Origin: Pycnopodia helianthoides
Taxonomy: Eukaryota; Echinodermata; Asteroidea; Forcipulatida; Asteriidae
Direction: 5' to 3'
NCBI GenBank assembly: GCA_032158295.1
Contig: CM063255.1
Coordinates: 2,940,501 to 3,004,500 of the forward strand
DNA: 64,000 nucleotides
Numbering within the stretch: position 1 is the stretch's first letter; each line of letters begins with the position of its first letter. A program made the position numbers and the translations under genes. A model generated the notes under the pieces. That model searched no databases. It was not told the origin of the DNA and saw nothing but the letters and a program-made list of their open reading frames with translations. Positions 1-10,869 of the stretch are shown here, piece by piece.

Positions 1-234
1 AGAAGTAAAATATTTGAATTGATTTTGAGACCTCACGCGTGAGGTCTCGAAATCAAGCATCCGAAGCACACAGCTTCGTATGACAAGGGTGTTTTGTCTT
101 CCACTATTATCTCGCAACTTCGACGACCAATTGCGTTCAAATTTTTACAGGTTTGTTATTTTGTGCATATGTTGAGATACACCAAGTGAGAAGACTGGTC
201 TTTGACAATTACCAAAGGTGTCCAGTGTCTTTAA
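1..234 (-). mobile_element. Family C TTAA MITE, truncated by the window edge
   Basis: The right end reads into TCCAGTGTCTTTAA, the family C terminal repeat, at 220-234. The body matches the copies at 27,695-28,088 and 44,963-45,329, including a small palindrome near 31-52 (CCTCACGCGTGAGG). No coding capacity. The left end lies outside the window. Confidence 0.8.
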
Positions 235-421
235 TCCAGCACAATACTATATCAGCCCTCTGAGTTTCCCCATTTTGTAGACCAGTGTGGAGAGAAGCAA
301 AGTACACAACACGTGGGCATGCGACCCTCATATACAGGTAGAGGCTTCGTGTGGTTAACCCATCAAGAGTTTACAGGAAAAGGAAGCTTTACAAGGGTGA
401 AAACTTTCAAGGCTTAAAGTA

Positions 422-573
422 TTTTACTTTTTTTTTTTTTTTTTTTTTTTAGAACCGTTTGATTGTTTTAATCGTATATACATGTATAGATATATACAAT
501 AAAACTAACCTGTGAAATATCACTTCGGTGCATTTTTGACATATCGCCAAAAACCAGTGTGACACTCTGACTC
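422..573. repeat. Poly-T tract and family D fragment
   Basis: A run of about 23 T at 428-450 is followed by a short piece resembling family D (CAATAAAACTAACCTGTGAA and then a degenerate stretch). It adjoins the family B element that starts near 574. Confidence 0.5.
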
Positions 574-936
574 AAAGGCCCTGTACACTATTGGTAAGAT
601 CGAAAAACACAAATGTTCACAGATTCACACAAAACTTAGGCATGATTTAAAGTAAGTAATGGTAGAAAGGGTTCCTTAAAATATTTCTGCCTAAAATGCT
701 ATCGTTTCTGAAAAATTAGTAAAGCAATGGTTTTTATCACGCGTGATAACAAACTTGATGTTTGAAAAAACAGAAAACACATAAGGTCTCTTTACACTAA
801 TTTCTCGTGACCTCGATGACCAATTGACCTTAAACTTTCACAGGTTTGTTATTTCATGCACATGTTGAATCACACAAAACATGAACACTGTCTGCGATAT
901 TTTGTCAGCTCTTCCAATCCTGTGTAATACCTTTCA
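574..936 (+). mobile_element. Family B MITE copy 1
   Basis: It starts AAAGGCCCTGTACACTATTG and carries the family B body: TGCTATCGTTTCTGA, a small ATCACGCGTGAT palindrome near 736-749, and the core TTTCTCGTGACC...TTTCACAGGTTTGTTATTT. It ends near TGTGTAATACCTTTCA. About 363 bp with no ORF of note. The terminal TTAA is degraded at both ends here, unlike the copy at 5,186. Confidence 0.75.
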
Positions 937-1045
937 GACACCTTACACTTGACACGGCAGTTCTGTTATAGGCCTACTCAACGCTGGTAGGATAATTACA
1001 GTATTAAGATATGTTGACGAAGATAAACATGATGCACTAAGGTCT

Positions 1046-1310
1046 TCGTTTGAGGATATAAATCGGTTATGTCCACGCAGGAAGAATAATCCAGAATACA
1101 CAATCTGAGAAATGTTTCATGTAGAAATGTTTCTCAGATTGACAATTATTTCCAGTCCTTTTCTCTAAAACCACTTTGAAGAGAAGGGAATCGTTTCTCG
1201 ACATGTTATACATTATCAACAGCTGCAGTGCTTCTTACCAAGTAAGTTTTTATGGTCATTAATTTTTGGTGTATTTACCAAAGGTATATACCCCCCCCCC
1301 CCTTTAACGC
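1046..1310 (+). mobile_element. Family D MITE fragment
   Basis: The segment contains CCACGCAGGAAGAATAATCC, the arm pair TCTGAGAAATGTTTC / GAAATGTTTCTCAGA around 1,106-1,140, and an end reading ACCAAAGGTATATACC. These match family D copies at 30,609-31,001 and 59,398-59,806. A poly-C run at 1,291-1,302 interrupts the end. The left boundary is approximate. Confidence 0.6.
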
Positions 1311-2810
1311 TTGAATTACATTTTCAACATAATGGTATTACGTACGTGCAAGTATTTGAAGCTTCGCATGGTGGGAGTACAATCAAGTGAGGTTTGTCAA
1401 ACACCAGACGTATCCTCACTTAGTGTATCTCAACATACATCCAAACAAAATCTGCAGGTTTGTGAAAATTTGGGCTCAATTGGTCATCAAAGTTGCAAGA
1501 AAATAATGAAAGAAAAAACACCCTTGTTGCATAGAATCGTGTGCTTTCAGATGCCTGAGAAAATTTGCCTGAAGCCTTTCTTAGATTAAAATTTCTGGGT
1601 GAAAATTTATCTCTTTCTCTTAAAGGTGCTGCATACGTTTGGGTAATTGGAGCCTACTGTTTGTGTAAATCCTATATAAATGTAGGTACATACAATAAAA
1701 CTCAGAGTCATTACCAAACGTGTACTGTGCCTTTAAACTATACTTCTTTTCTTACAATGCTTTATAATATTCACAGCTCTCCAGTGCTGTTTAGCAAGTA
1801 AGATTTCATGGTTATTAACTTTTGGAGTAAGGTCTACCCTGCCTTTAAGAAAAAAATGGTTTCTTCAACTTTGGCGATGCAATACATCTACACAGTGTTT
1901 CAAGCTGGTCCCTACCATGTGTGGGCCGCTTTTGTACTCAAATCCACATTTTTGCTAAACGCTAGCACACAGAACTTGAGACCGCTCGATCACGACATCA
2001 CAATACATGTACTACGGACTTTGGATATCAAAAGAGGAATGAACATTTAAAAAAACAAACATTGTAATCTAATGAGTCAACACTGCACGCGATAGTTTTT
2101 TTTTTATTTTAATTTTTCCTGTAGAATTACTACGGAATCCCTAAAGGAACATGAGTAAAAGAAAAATTGCCCATTACGGCTTTGATCACAAGGAACATGA
2201 GAATAAGAAATTGGAGAGGTAAACAAAAATGTATAATGTCGGTGAGTGAAAAACAAACTGAGTGAAAAAAAAAAATGAGGATTGAAAACTAAATTTGTTG
2301 TTTACCTCTCAATTTTGTTTTTCACATGTATTTTTTTTTCACCTCTCAAATTTTGTTTACTCGCCGAATTATTATTTTTTGGACCCCTCCATTTTTAGTT
2401 TTTTAACTTTCAGAGTTTTTTTGTCACCTCTTAATTTAGGTGTTTTTTCTACACTTACCAATTTGTTTTAAACTCTCATTTTATTTATTTATTTTATATA
2501 TGTATTTTCTCGTAGGGACTCCGTAGATTATCAACATTTTCACAGAATAGTCCATGACAAATTGCTTCCTTAATCCTTATGAGGATGATACAGGAAGTAA
2601 AAATAAACGCAGAGAATGTTGTTCGCCTACCATTTGGTTTTAAACTCAATTTTTTATTTTTTTTTAACCACAGGAAATGTTGCCCAACAAGCCCACTGAC
2701 GCGATCATTTTATGTGTTAACATTGTAGTACATGTAATGTAAATTTAAAGAAACAAAATGCAACACGTGCTGACCATTGTCATGGTTCTTGTCATTAGTG
2801 AGGCATGCGT
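1311..2810. other. Non-coding stretch with decayed MITE pieces and AT-rich DNA
   Basis: Pieces of families C and D are recognisable near 1,380-1,560 (AAATCTGCAGGTTTGTGAAA, then ACACCCTTGTTGC) and near 1,680-1,800. From 2,050 to 2,520 the DNA is AT-rich with T and A runs and imperfect short direct repeats (CACCTCTCAA, TTTTTCACCTC). Short open frames here look like chance ORFs: no family motif, no splice context. Confidence 0.5.
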
Positions 2811-2975
2811 GCCTGGAATTACACGGAGTCCACGGCGGCCATGGCCTCCATTGCCCTGGTCTTGGCATTGCTGCCCCTTGAAAAGTTTCCCATAGACTTT
2901 AAGATTTTCCAATGGAAGTGCCCTTTGCAAAATGAAAATGGCCTTGCCCTCTCAAAGATGAAATTCCAGGCCTGG
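2811..2975. repeat. Dispersed repeat with GCCTGGAATT ends
   Basis: Left end GCCTGGAATT and right end AATTCCAGGC form an inverted pair. The right two thirds (CCCATAGACTTTAAGATTTT, CCTTGCCCTCTCAAAGATGA) match 26,565-26,690. Two copies and terminal inversion suggest a MITE-like element. Confidence 0.55.
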
Positions 2976-3008
2976 TGATGCACAAGTTAGTGAAAACTTC
3001 AATACAGG

Positions 3009-3395
3009 CAGGGCTTGAAATTCACACTGGGCCGCAGGCCTGAGGCCAGTGATTTTAGTGTCGGGCAAGTACACTTAAGACCGTACAAGTCCGGCGGTCT
3101 TGTAATTTTGAATAATAGTACCTCACTATTATTTTTAGTTTTAAAAATAATGTTTAAATTTGAGTCTGATAAATACATTTATCTTCAAATTCTGTTGAGT
3201 ATGGAAGTACTGCTCATAAGACAAATGAGATCAATCCTCTCTTAGTGCTTATTCAAATAAAAACAGTTTAAATGTCAAACTGTGTAGGCCTAAGTAGTTT
3301 TTTGTTTCCATTTTGATTCCGGTCTTGTGACAAATGTTCTGGTCCACTAACAGTTTTACGAGCCCTTGTGGATTTTCCCCCAAATTCAATCCCTG
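3009..3395. mobile_element. CAGGG-ended element, copy 1 (hAT-like ends)
   Basis: It begins CAGGGCTTGAAATTC and ends CAAATTCAATCCCTG, an imperfect inverted repeat of about 15 bp. It contains GGCCGCAGGCCTGAGGCCAG and AGTCCGGCGGTCTTGT, shared with 35,082-35,362 and with fragments near 34,720-34,810, 42,490-42,570 and 46,640-46,735. The CAGGG end is typical of hAT-type non-autonomous elements, but no clean 8-bp target duplication is visible. Confidence 0.6.
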
Positions 3396-4065
3396 CTACA
3401 GGCAACAGGCCTGTAGTATAAGCTGTCAATTTGAGTTTAGAATTATTGGAAGGTGCATTTAACGTCTTTTTGATCAACCAGGAACTACATAAATGCAGGA
3501 AGATTCCACCAGTTACTGGCTCCCCATAGTATTAGTCAAACAGTTGGATGGGGCGAGGGTGTCTCCACTTTATCATAGGGTTGGTCTGTATGTCTGTACA
3601 ATTTTGTGCACAAAGTATTAATTGAGTGAACATATTTTTCAGCCCCTCAAATTATAGTTATTTTTTTTATACAAAACTCTGGGACCTGATCCCCCTCTTA
3701 GATATGTGGAATGGTCCAGTCTAAGGCTTTAAGGACTTTTAATCCTCAGGACTTTGCACTTTGGGGAAAACAGTGAAATAAATAACGTGTGTCAAACCCT
3801 TGCTTTAGGGCAGGTTTGTACACAAAAAGAAAGGCGTAAAGTTCCAATGGATTTCCTAAAAAAACAGTTATACCAGCACAACCATTTAAAACAATAGTTA
3901 AAACGTTTCTCAGGAAAATTTGGAGTCCTATCGATCAAACTTTGAAATACAACAAATAACGACATTATCTATCTGAAAATGACCTTCAATCATGTATCAA
4001 AACTATGCCTAGGAAAGTTAACAGATGTCAATTTTGTATGCCGGCTGTACACTACTTTAATTTGT
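3396..4065. other. Unassigned non-coding DNA
   Basis: No exon-like open frame with splice context, no tandem repeat and no element end that I recognise. Confidence 0.4.
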
Positions 4066-4273
4066 TTAAAGGGACATTACAGAATTGGTAAGAAAAAAAC
4101 TTGTAAAATATACTTTTTAATCGGGTTTTCACTATTTTCTCGTGACCCAGATGACCGATCGATCTCAAACTTCTACAGATTTGTCAGTTTATGTATATGG
4201 TGGATTACATAAAGTGCTTACACTGCCAGCAACTGTTTTGTTAGCAAAAACCAATTCTGTAATGTTCCTTTAA
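4066..4273 (+). mobile_element. Family A TTAA MITE copy 1, internally deleted
   Basis: TTAA-AGGGACATTACAG at the left and CTGTAATGTTCCT-TTAA at the right. Only about 208 bp lie between the TTAA pairs against about 370-415 in full copies: the middle segment (CATCCCTTGAAATATTTCTG to GATTTCATGCAAATG) is missing, while the core CTCGTGACCCAGATG...CAAACTTCTACAG is kept. Confidence 0.85.
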
Positions 4274-5185
4274 AGTTTTTTTAATAGGAAAAATCTTCCA
4301 TTAAAACAAAATTGAATTTGTTGAAGGCAGAGATCCGTACCACATGCGCGGCTGGGCTGCGAGTTTACTGGCCCAACATGCCCAATGCTGGAAACTGAGA
4401 TCTTTGGATAGGGACCATCACTTCTGGTCGATTTTCCGGTTTTCCGGTTTTTGTTTCTTTTTCCAAAGCCCGATGTGGCTAGTGTCAAATTCCTAAAGAT
4501 TCTGTTGTTCAATTTGTCACAACATTAAGCAGGAATTAATTTGCACCGAAAGAACAATTGTGCCATTAACCTGCATTTGAAACAACTACACCCAAATCTA
4601 GATATTATGTTTAGAAGTATTTCCTCGTGACTCCGATTGACTTTTAATCTTTCAAAGGTTTGTTATTTTCTGATGTTGGTTCACATGGAGTGTTGGTACT
4701 GGGTCTTCGACAATAATGGTGTCCGCATATAACAGGGTGTTCAGTTGACAACGATCATGTGGACAATTATTAACTACACTTAAACTGTCAAGCTTGTTTC
4801 AGTTATCAATCATAACTGTAACAAAATAAGGCATTGTTTGATTAAACGCTATCTTAAGACTTTCTGTTTCATTTTCGGGGAAACAAGTTGCTAATTTGAT
4901 GCGTGAAAACTTAAAGGGACACACCGGCTTACTGTTTCCCTAATTTAGTGATGTGGAATCACAGACAACAATTTTTTAGATGGTTGTTTAAAAAAGAAAT
5001 CATCAAATTCTCGCGTAATTAACGAGAAATGTTAAAAAGAACAGAACGCGGTCAAAGGTCAGCGTATACGTTTTTCCAGCCGTTGCAACTGTCAAGTTTA
5101 CGTGACATTGTTGTAAGTAGACCGTGCTCTGTTTATGTATCAATTATAGCAAAAGCGAGGCATGAGGATCCAGTCTTCATATCCA
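4274..5185. other. Non-coding DNA with a decayed MITE core
   Basis: Around 4,620-4,690 a weak copy of the shared MITE core appears (TTCCTCGTGACTCCGATTGA, then CAAAGGTTTGTTATTT). The remainder shows no coding signature. Confidence 0.4.
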
Positions 5186-5542
5186 TTAAAGGCCCTGTAC
5201 ACTATTTGGTAAGATCGAAAAACACAAATGTTCACAGATTCACACATAACTTACATGATTTAAAGTAAGTAATGGTAGAAAGGGTTCCTTAAAATATTTC
5301 TGCCTAAAATGTTATCGTTTCTGAGAAATGAATAGAACAATAGTTTTTATCGCGCGCGATAATAAACTCGATGTTTGAAAAACAGAAAACACATAAAGGT
5401 CTCTTTTCACTATTTTCTCGTGACCAATTGAGCTCAAATTTTCACATGTTTGTTATTTCATGTATACGGTTAATCACACAAAACGTGAACTTTGTTTGCG
5501 ACTGTTTTGTCAGCTCTACCAATCCTGTATAATAACCTTTAA
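5186..5542 (+). mobile_element. Family B TTAA MITE copy 2
   Basis: TTAAAGGCCCTGTACACTAT at the left and CTGTATAATAACCTTTAA at the right, each with TTAA. The body is near-identical to 574-936, including a GCGCGCGATAA segment near 5,350. About 357 bp, non-coding. Confidence 0.85.
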
Positions 5543-5733
5543 GCACAAATTCACGACCGCGTAATTGAAAAACCGACATAAACACACGTCAGTGAAGTCC
5601 GGTCCACACCAACTTGTATTCTGTGGACATTGTGCACCCTTGGCACCCTTGGCACACTTGGCTCCGCCTCGGGTGCCAATTGCCATCGGTGTTTTCCCCA
5701 TAATAGTTGGCGATTGCATAGACCTTTCTTTTG

Positions 5734-6049
5734 TATAGACCTTTCTTTTGCAAGGTCACAGCCCAAGTTTTTGCCAACCGAGGTCGGAAAACTATGGAAA
5801 GCCATAAATGCAAAACAAAAACAGATAGCCACAGTTTTTAACAATGTTGCACAAATATTCAAAAATAGTGTTGAATTTGTTAGGAAAAAAAAGCAACCAA
5901 TCATGAGAGGTACTTTACTTAATTGAAAGTTTTGCAGAAAATGTTAAATTTTGTTGAAACACCTGTTAACACGATTGAGTGATTTGCTAACATTCGACCT
6001 TCCATGCCAACCAGCGCAGTTTGTTTATCAACATAAGAAAGATCTTTAA
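5734..6049 (+). mobile_element. TATAGACC-ended MITE, type 1 copy 1
   Basis: It starts TATAGACCTTTCTT and ends near AAGAAAGATCTTTA, an inverted match with one or two changes. The body AAGTTTTTGCCAACCGAGGT, GGAAAACTATGGAAAGCC, CCATGCCAACCAGCGCAGTT recurs at 62,745-63,056 (same orientation) and 59,965-60,270 (opposite). Overlapping open frames arise from the repeat, not a gene. Confidence 0.75.
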
Positions 6050-6317
6050 TGTCATCATTTTGCTGGTAAAGATGGCTGATTTTTCGCTGTCATGTGCGAC
6101 GTCAAGTGGGTACTATCTGTTCCCCTTCACATCTCCTTTCCTGCTTGGGAAGGTGGGAACATGAAGGGGTGGGGTCGTAGGGTTAGGTTTCTATGAGGAT
6201 GCTGTTGGTTCCATCTCCCCCAACCCCCACTCCCTCGCACTTTGAATCTCAGATTTTGATCTCCCCCAGACTTGGACAGGGACCCAGTCAAGAAGTTGGA
6301 CTTCACAGCATGTATGG

Positions 6318-6765
6318 GTTTTGAGGCATTGCATGGTGAGGTATCAATATATATTCGGTTTGCGGTAACACCATGTGTAAAAAATATCTACTTTGCTGTG
6401 TAGATTTGTTCTTGAGAGAACTTGTCTTGCTATTTTATTCTACTACCGCGGAGTAGATTTTCGGAATTCGGGAGACTTCTCAGTTGAATTCTGAAAAGAA
6501 CTGTCCTGCTTATTAACTACTACCTGGGCGGGAGGTAGGAAATCGGCTTGGACTACTACTTTAGCTTTGTGGATCGGGGGGACTTCTCGTAATTTACTGC
6601 ACTGCCGCGGAGTGAGTTCTTTTTGGTCTCTGAAAATCTACTCCCGCGGTAGTAGAATAAATAGCAAGACAAGTTCTCTAAAGAACAAAATCTACACAGC
6701 AAAGTAGATATTTATACACATGGTGTTACCGCAAACCGAATATATATCTTCATGGCATGACTATA
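6318..6765. mobile_element. Long-armed palindromic element (GCGGTAACACCATGTG family)
   Basis: The left arm runs through TCGGTTTGCGGTAACACCAT, TTTGCTGTGTAGATTTGTTC and TTGTCTTGCTATTT. The right arm carries the same blocks inverted (AAATAGCAAGACAAGTTCTC, ACACAGCAAAGTAGATA, ATGGTGTTACCGCAAACCGA). Arms exceed 100 bp and flank GC-rich internal repeats (CTACTACCTGGGCGGGAGG). Partial copies occur at 33,249-33,560, 47,225-47,400 and 47,700-49,730. Confidence 0.8.
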
Positions 6766-7070
6766 AACTCGGATTCAGACGGGGATGTCCCCGTGGTTTT
6801 AGATGCCAAATTATAATTTTTTTAGGCGTTCATGCAGGAATAAATCCAAAAAACAAATTGTCCGGTTTGGACACGATCCATTGGTTGTGATGTTGCCACT
6901 TGGCTCTTGTGTTTTTTGGTGTCATTTGGAATTTGTAAAGTTGTTGATACTTTGGATACAATTTTTGTGTTGACCTGATTTTGAAGTGATTTTGGCCTTT
7001 GTTTCAATGTTGTTAATGTAATAAACCAGAAGTATAAAACAGGTTATACTTTTTGGAGCAATGTATCTTG

Positions 7071-7275
7071 CAACTGGAACCAATTTCATAAAACTGCTAA
7101 GCACACAAAATCTGCTTATCGCAGAAAAATCTGGCTCAGCACAAACGGATATACACATCAAAAATACTGGATATTGTTTGCCACTAATTTCTTGCAAATT
7201 TCTGCTAATCAGAAAAAAAACTTGGCGAAGCGCTTTCTTTATGGTTTAAACAGCATTATGAAATCAATCCCTGGA
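7071..7275. repeat. AATTTCATAA/TTATGAAAT dispersed repeat (AATTGGGCCC-type family)
   Basis: CAATTTCATAAAACTGCTAA at the left and AACAGCATTATGAAAT at the right form inverted ends. Internal CTGCTAAGCACAAAA words match the family at 19,101-19,273, 46,785-47,040 and 62,275-62,470. Confidence 0.5.
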
Positions 7276-7379
7276 CAGTTGAGTGGAAGGTTTTCGATCA
7301 TTTTTTTGAAGTTTGCCTCCAAACATTTGATGTTGTGATACAATCACCGAAATTTTTTTTTTTTTTAAATGTTGTTCTA

Positions 7380-7597
7380 CTTTTGGTCTTTAATTTATCA
7401 CCTCTGCCAAGAACATTGCGCAGGTTTTTTTTGTCTGTCAGTCTGGTTGTGGGTTGTTTTTAAATGGAGGAATTGTACTTTTTGTTATATTGCTGTTGTT
7501 GCTTGTTGTTTTTTACCATGTGGGGTTAACAAGAACGATTAAAGAAAGTTGGCAATAGATGATCTGTCTGTCTGTCTGTCTGTCTGTCTGTTCTCCT
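7380..7597 (+). repeat. Dispersed repeat with (CTGT)n, disrupted paralog
   Basis: GTCTGTCAGTCTGGTTGTGG, GTTTTTTACCATGTGGGGTT, AAAGAAAGTTGGCAATAGAT and a (CTGT)n run at 7,562-7,591 match 9,105-9,300. A family A MITE has inserted immediately after, at the TTAA of CCTTTAAG. Confidence 0.7.
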
Positions 7598-7970
7598 TTA
7601 AAGGAACATTACAGAATTGGTAAGAAAAAAACTTGTAAAATATACTTTTTGATCACAGATTTACTTAAAACTTACACGGTCTAATGATGATGATAATAGA
7701 AAACATCCCTTGAAATATTTCTGTCTGAAATGCCATATTTGATGAGAAATGAATAAACTAATTTTCCGATTGGAGTTTATCGCTCAGTGATAGTTTTTTA
7801 TTTCATTTTTTGAATCTATATGATTTCATGCAAATGTGTAATCGGTTTTCACTATTTTTCTCGTGACCCAGATGGCCGATTGATCTCAAACTTCTACAGG
7901 TCTGTCGTTTTATGTAGGACTGCCAGCAACTGTTTTGTTAGCAAAAACCAATTCTGTAATGTTCCTTTAA
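7598..7970 (+). mobile_element. Family A TTAA MITE copy 2 (with paralogous empty site)
   Basis: TTAA-AGGAACATTACAG...CTGTAATGTTCCT-TTAA, followed by GTCATTGTGGTTTTT. The related repeat at 9,300-9,320 has CCTTTAAGTCATTGTGG with a single TTAA and no insert. This is direct evidence that TTAA is duplicated on insertion. The element has no ORF, so it must have used a transposase encoded elsewhere. TTAA targeting is the hallmark of piggyBac-type transposases. Confidence 0.9.
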
Positions 7971-8460
7971 GTCATTGTGGTTTTTAGGTAGGAACTGTAC
8001 GTGTGTGTGTGTGAGTTTGTAGTGACATTCAAACCGAGGACTTTACAACAAAAGGGACAATAGGTCCACGTCTGCTATCACAAAGGAAAACAATGGAGTC
8101 CACGTTTGTCAGGACAAAGAGTTGAACAAAGGAGGGTCCACGATTGGAGGTCATTACACACTTGTGTGTGTGGGTGGGCATACACATTCAAACCGGGGAC
8201 CTATAACAAAAGAGGACAATATAGGGTCCCCGTTTGGGGAAAGGTCCCCAGTTGGAAAACGTGTACAAAACAAATGAGAGCTGTTGCCAAAGAGAGTACA
8301 AACAAAAGAGGGACAATAGGAGGTCCCCGATTGCAGGTGTTTACACACTTGGGTGTTTTTTTTTTAAACATACATTGTTGGGTTAACCCCACATCGTTTT
8401 AGCAAGAAATATTAAAGCAAAAGGACAATATGATGCCAACAGGAAGCGGCTACACTGTCG
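7971..8460 (+). repeat. GGACAATAGG-rich degenerate repeat region
   Basis: The phrases ACAAAAGAGGGACAATAGG and AGGTCCCCGATTG recur several times with drift between 8,045 and 8,340, interleaved with ACACACTTG. The edges (TTTTTAGGTAGGAACTGTAC and CACTGTCGCT) match 58,063-58,182, so this is a dispersed element with an expanded interior. The open frames here follow the repeat. Confidence 0.5.
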
Positions 8461-9100
8461 CTCTACTAAGACAAGCGTCTGTCACGTCCCATAGCAGGAT
8501 ATCGGACAAAAGATAAGGATGGATTTCCACAAAAATTTGCGGAAAAATTCATCATCGGCCACAATAATTGACCAATCGATTGAGTTTGGTGAACTTCCTG
8601 ATCACTGTCTACAGACTGACAGCAGGGCGAGCCAAAGTTGAAATGTGTGTATTTTCGAAACCCAGGGGTGGAAATAAATCAAGTGCATGACGTCATGACC
8701 CCCGGAAGAAGGATGTAGCGAAAGTGTAACGGGGAAAGGTCATAATAAGCTATTATTGTGCAAAATTGTGTTTCAAGAAAATTTGATCTGTTTTCTGCCA
8801 TTTTATCAGTCATTATCCATAGAGGAAAATTAAACTATGCATTGGAATGGGAAAAATTAAAAATGCGCTGTATTATTTACTTTTTAAGGAGCCATTTTTG
8901 TTTATGACGACCTTCTGTTGCTGTACTTGTTTGTGCCTGGAGGAAGGTCGTAAAGGCCTCATGGCTTACGCCCTCTCTGCAGGGCAGCTGACAATAATTG
9001 ATATAGTACATTAATGTCGGTGTGTGAAGGACATAAGCACAGCATTTTGGGCATTCGCCACCTGGCAGTTCCTTGATGTCTGTCCCTCACTTCCGTTTGG
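8461..9100. other. Unassigned non-coding DNA
   Basis: No recognised exon or repeat end. A GC-rich patch near 8,930-8,990 contains GGAAGGTCGTAAAGGCC but has no coding signature. Confidence 0.35.
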
Positions 9101-9104
9101 TGGA

Positions 9105-9263
9105 GGTATATTTTGTTGTCTGTCAGTCTGATTGTGGTCTGTTTTTTAATGGAGGAGTTGTACCTTTTTTTATTGCTGTTGTTGCTGTTGTTGTTGTCGA
9201 TGATTTTTTTGTTTTACCATGTAGGGTTAACAAGACTGATTAAAGAAAGTGGGCAATAGATGA

Positions 9264-9296
<33 letters not shown>

Positions 9297-9320
9297 TCGC
9301 CTTTAAGTCATTGTGGTTTT
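9105..9320 (+). repeat. Dispersed repeat with (GTCT)n, intact (empty-site) paralog
   Basis: Same repeat as 7,380-7,597: TGTCTGTCAGTCTGATTGTG, a GTT/GCT-rich stretch, TTTTACCATGTAGGGTTAAC and a (GTCT)n run at 9,264-9,296, then CGCCTTTAAGTCATTGTGG. TTAA at 9,303-9,306 is unduplicated, marking the uninserted state of the copy 2 target. Confidence 0.75.
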
Positions 9321-9633
9321 TCCTGGTTTTGGGATTTTCACAAAAACCTCCTTGAGCCTTTTTAATTTTCTTGAAAGAAGTGAAGAAGCCACCAACCAAA
9401 AAGGGGAAAGAAATAGTCCACATTGAGTTCACACCTTATAGATTTGTATTTCTGGCGATGCATCCGAGTCTGTAAACCTCCTGAATTGTAACATCTTGGA
9501 GGTTGTGTGTCTTGAATGAGGGGCAATCCAGGCCAGCAGGCCATTCATCAAGAATTTGTTTAACAATTTTGTCCAATCTCGTCCCTGGTTCATATGAATT
9601 TCATTCCTCCTGCCAATCCCGTATATAAAACCT

Positions 9634-10024
9634 TTAAAGGAACATTACAGAATTGGTAAGAAAAAAACTTGTAAAATATCCTTTTTGATCACAGATTCAC
9701 ATAAAACTTACACGGTCTAATGATGATGATAGTAGAAAACATCCCTTGAAATATTTCTGTCTGAAATGCCATATTCGATGAGAAATGAATAAACTAATTT
9801 TCCGATTGGAGTATCGCTCAGTGAGCGTTTTATTCATTTTTGAATCTATATGATTTCATGCAAATGTGTAATCGGTTTTTCACTATTTTCTCGTGACCCA
9901 GATGGCCGATCGATCTCAAACTTCTACAGGTTTGTCAGTTTCTGTATATGGTGGATTACATAAAGTGCTTACACTGCCAGCAACTGTTTTGTTAGCAAAA
10001 AACAATTCTGTAGTGTTCCTTTAA
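9634..10024 (+). mobile_element. Family A TTAA MITE copy 3
   Basis: TTAAAGGAACATTACAG at the left and TGTAGTGTTCCTTTAA at the right, about 391 bp. It carries the full family A interior: AACATCCCTTGAAATATTTC, CGCTCAGTGAGCG and TCGTGACCCAGATGGCCGAT. Non-coding. Confidence 0.9.
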
Positions 10025-10469
10025 ATAATAATACCACATGTATTTTCATTTTCTCTCTAATGCGTTGTCAATTTGCCAATCTGCCTTTCGATTGTTATGC
10101 CAATAATATTATGTAGTTTTAAGTTCCTGCTTGACGGCAGAGACCAAAACCATCTTTCAAAACCAGCTCGAGATATAGATACACTTGAAAAGTACAGTCT
10201 GTTATGGCACACATACGGCAGTGGTAAGAGGTGGGCCTTATTTCCTTTTCATATCCTGGCAGTGTTGTTCTTTTTTTTGTCGCCAGACTTCCTTAATAAT
10301 TTGAGAGTGCAGGAATTTCAACACATGACCTCATTCGGGATGTGAAGGTTTGCGGTAGAACAAAACAAACAGTTTACATGTGTCACATGAATCCATTTTG
10401 AGAAAAATAGAATTAGCAAACTGCTTCACCAACCAAAAGGACCTGTAGTATAAATGCAAAAAAATAAAA

Positions 10470-10559
10470 TAAGTCAGTGGCCTGACGTTTCGACCCTAGC
10501 AGAGTCATTAGCCTTCGAGAAAGACTCTGCTACGGTCGAAACGTCAGGCCGCTAACTAA
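10470..10559. repeat. Foldback with TCGAAACGTC motif
   Basis: AGTCAGTGGCCTGACGTTTC is answered by GTCGAAACGTCAGGCCGCTA; the arms are about 30 bp and the inner parts (ACCCTAGCAGAGTC / GACTCTGCTACGGT) also pair. GTCGAAACGTC resembles the 3' side of the hammerhead core found in Penelope-like elements, but a matching CTGATGA is not intact. Confidence 0.6.
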
Positions 10560-10799
10560 TTGTTTGCATGAATCCATTTTACGAGTTTAGGCCTTTGTGA
10601 AAAAAAAACCACACACTTGAACGTGCATGAAAGGACGTGCACCGTACCATACCTTGTTCATACCATGTCACTGTTTGTATTGATAAATAATGAATCGGCT
10701 GAAAGTAAACCAGTCACTGTCCCCTTTATATTGTATATATTCACCTTTCCCAACTGTTTTTTCCCAAATTTTGGGAGGGGTCGTGTCCCCCCCCCCAAT

Positions 10800-10869
10800 C
10801 CCCGGCCTAACACGGTCCGCCGTGTTGTGGAACCACATTTCTGACTCCACAACATGTCGGACCGTGTTA
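10800..10869. repeat. Short foldback (AACACGGTCCG...CGGACCGTGTT)
   Basis: CCTAACACGGTCCGCCGTGT at the left pairs with TGTCGGACCGTGTTAG at the right, with TTGTGGA/TCCACAA continuing the stem inward. About 65 bp in all. The half word GGCGGACCGTGTTAG recurs alone near 12,960. Confidence 0.65.

Noticed and set aside
5551..5926. Overlapping open frames on both strands
   Set aside because: They fall on a TAGACC-ended MITE that has two other copies; the shared sequence is conserved at DNA level with indels that break the frame.
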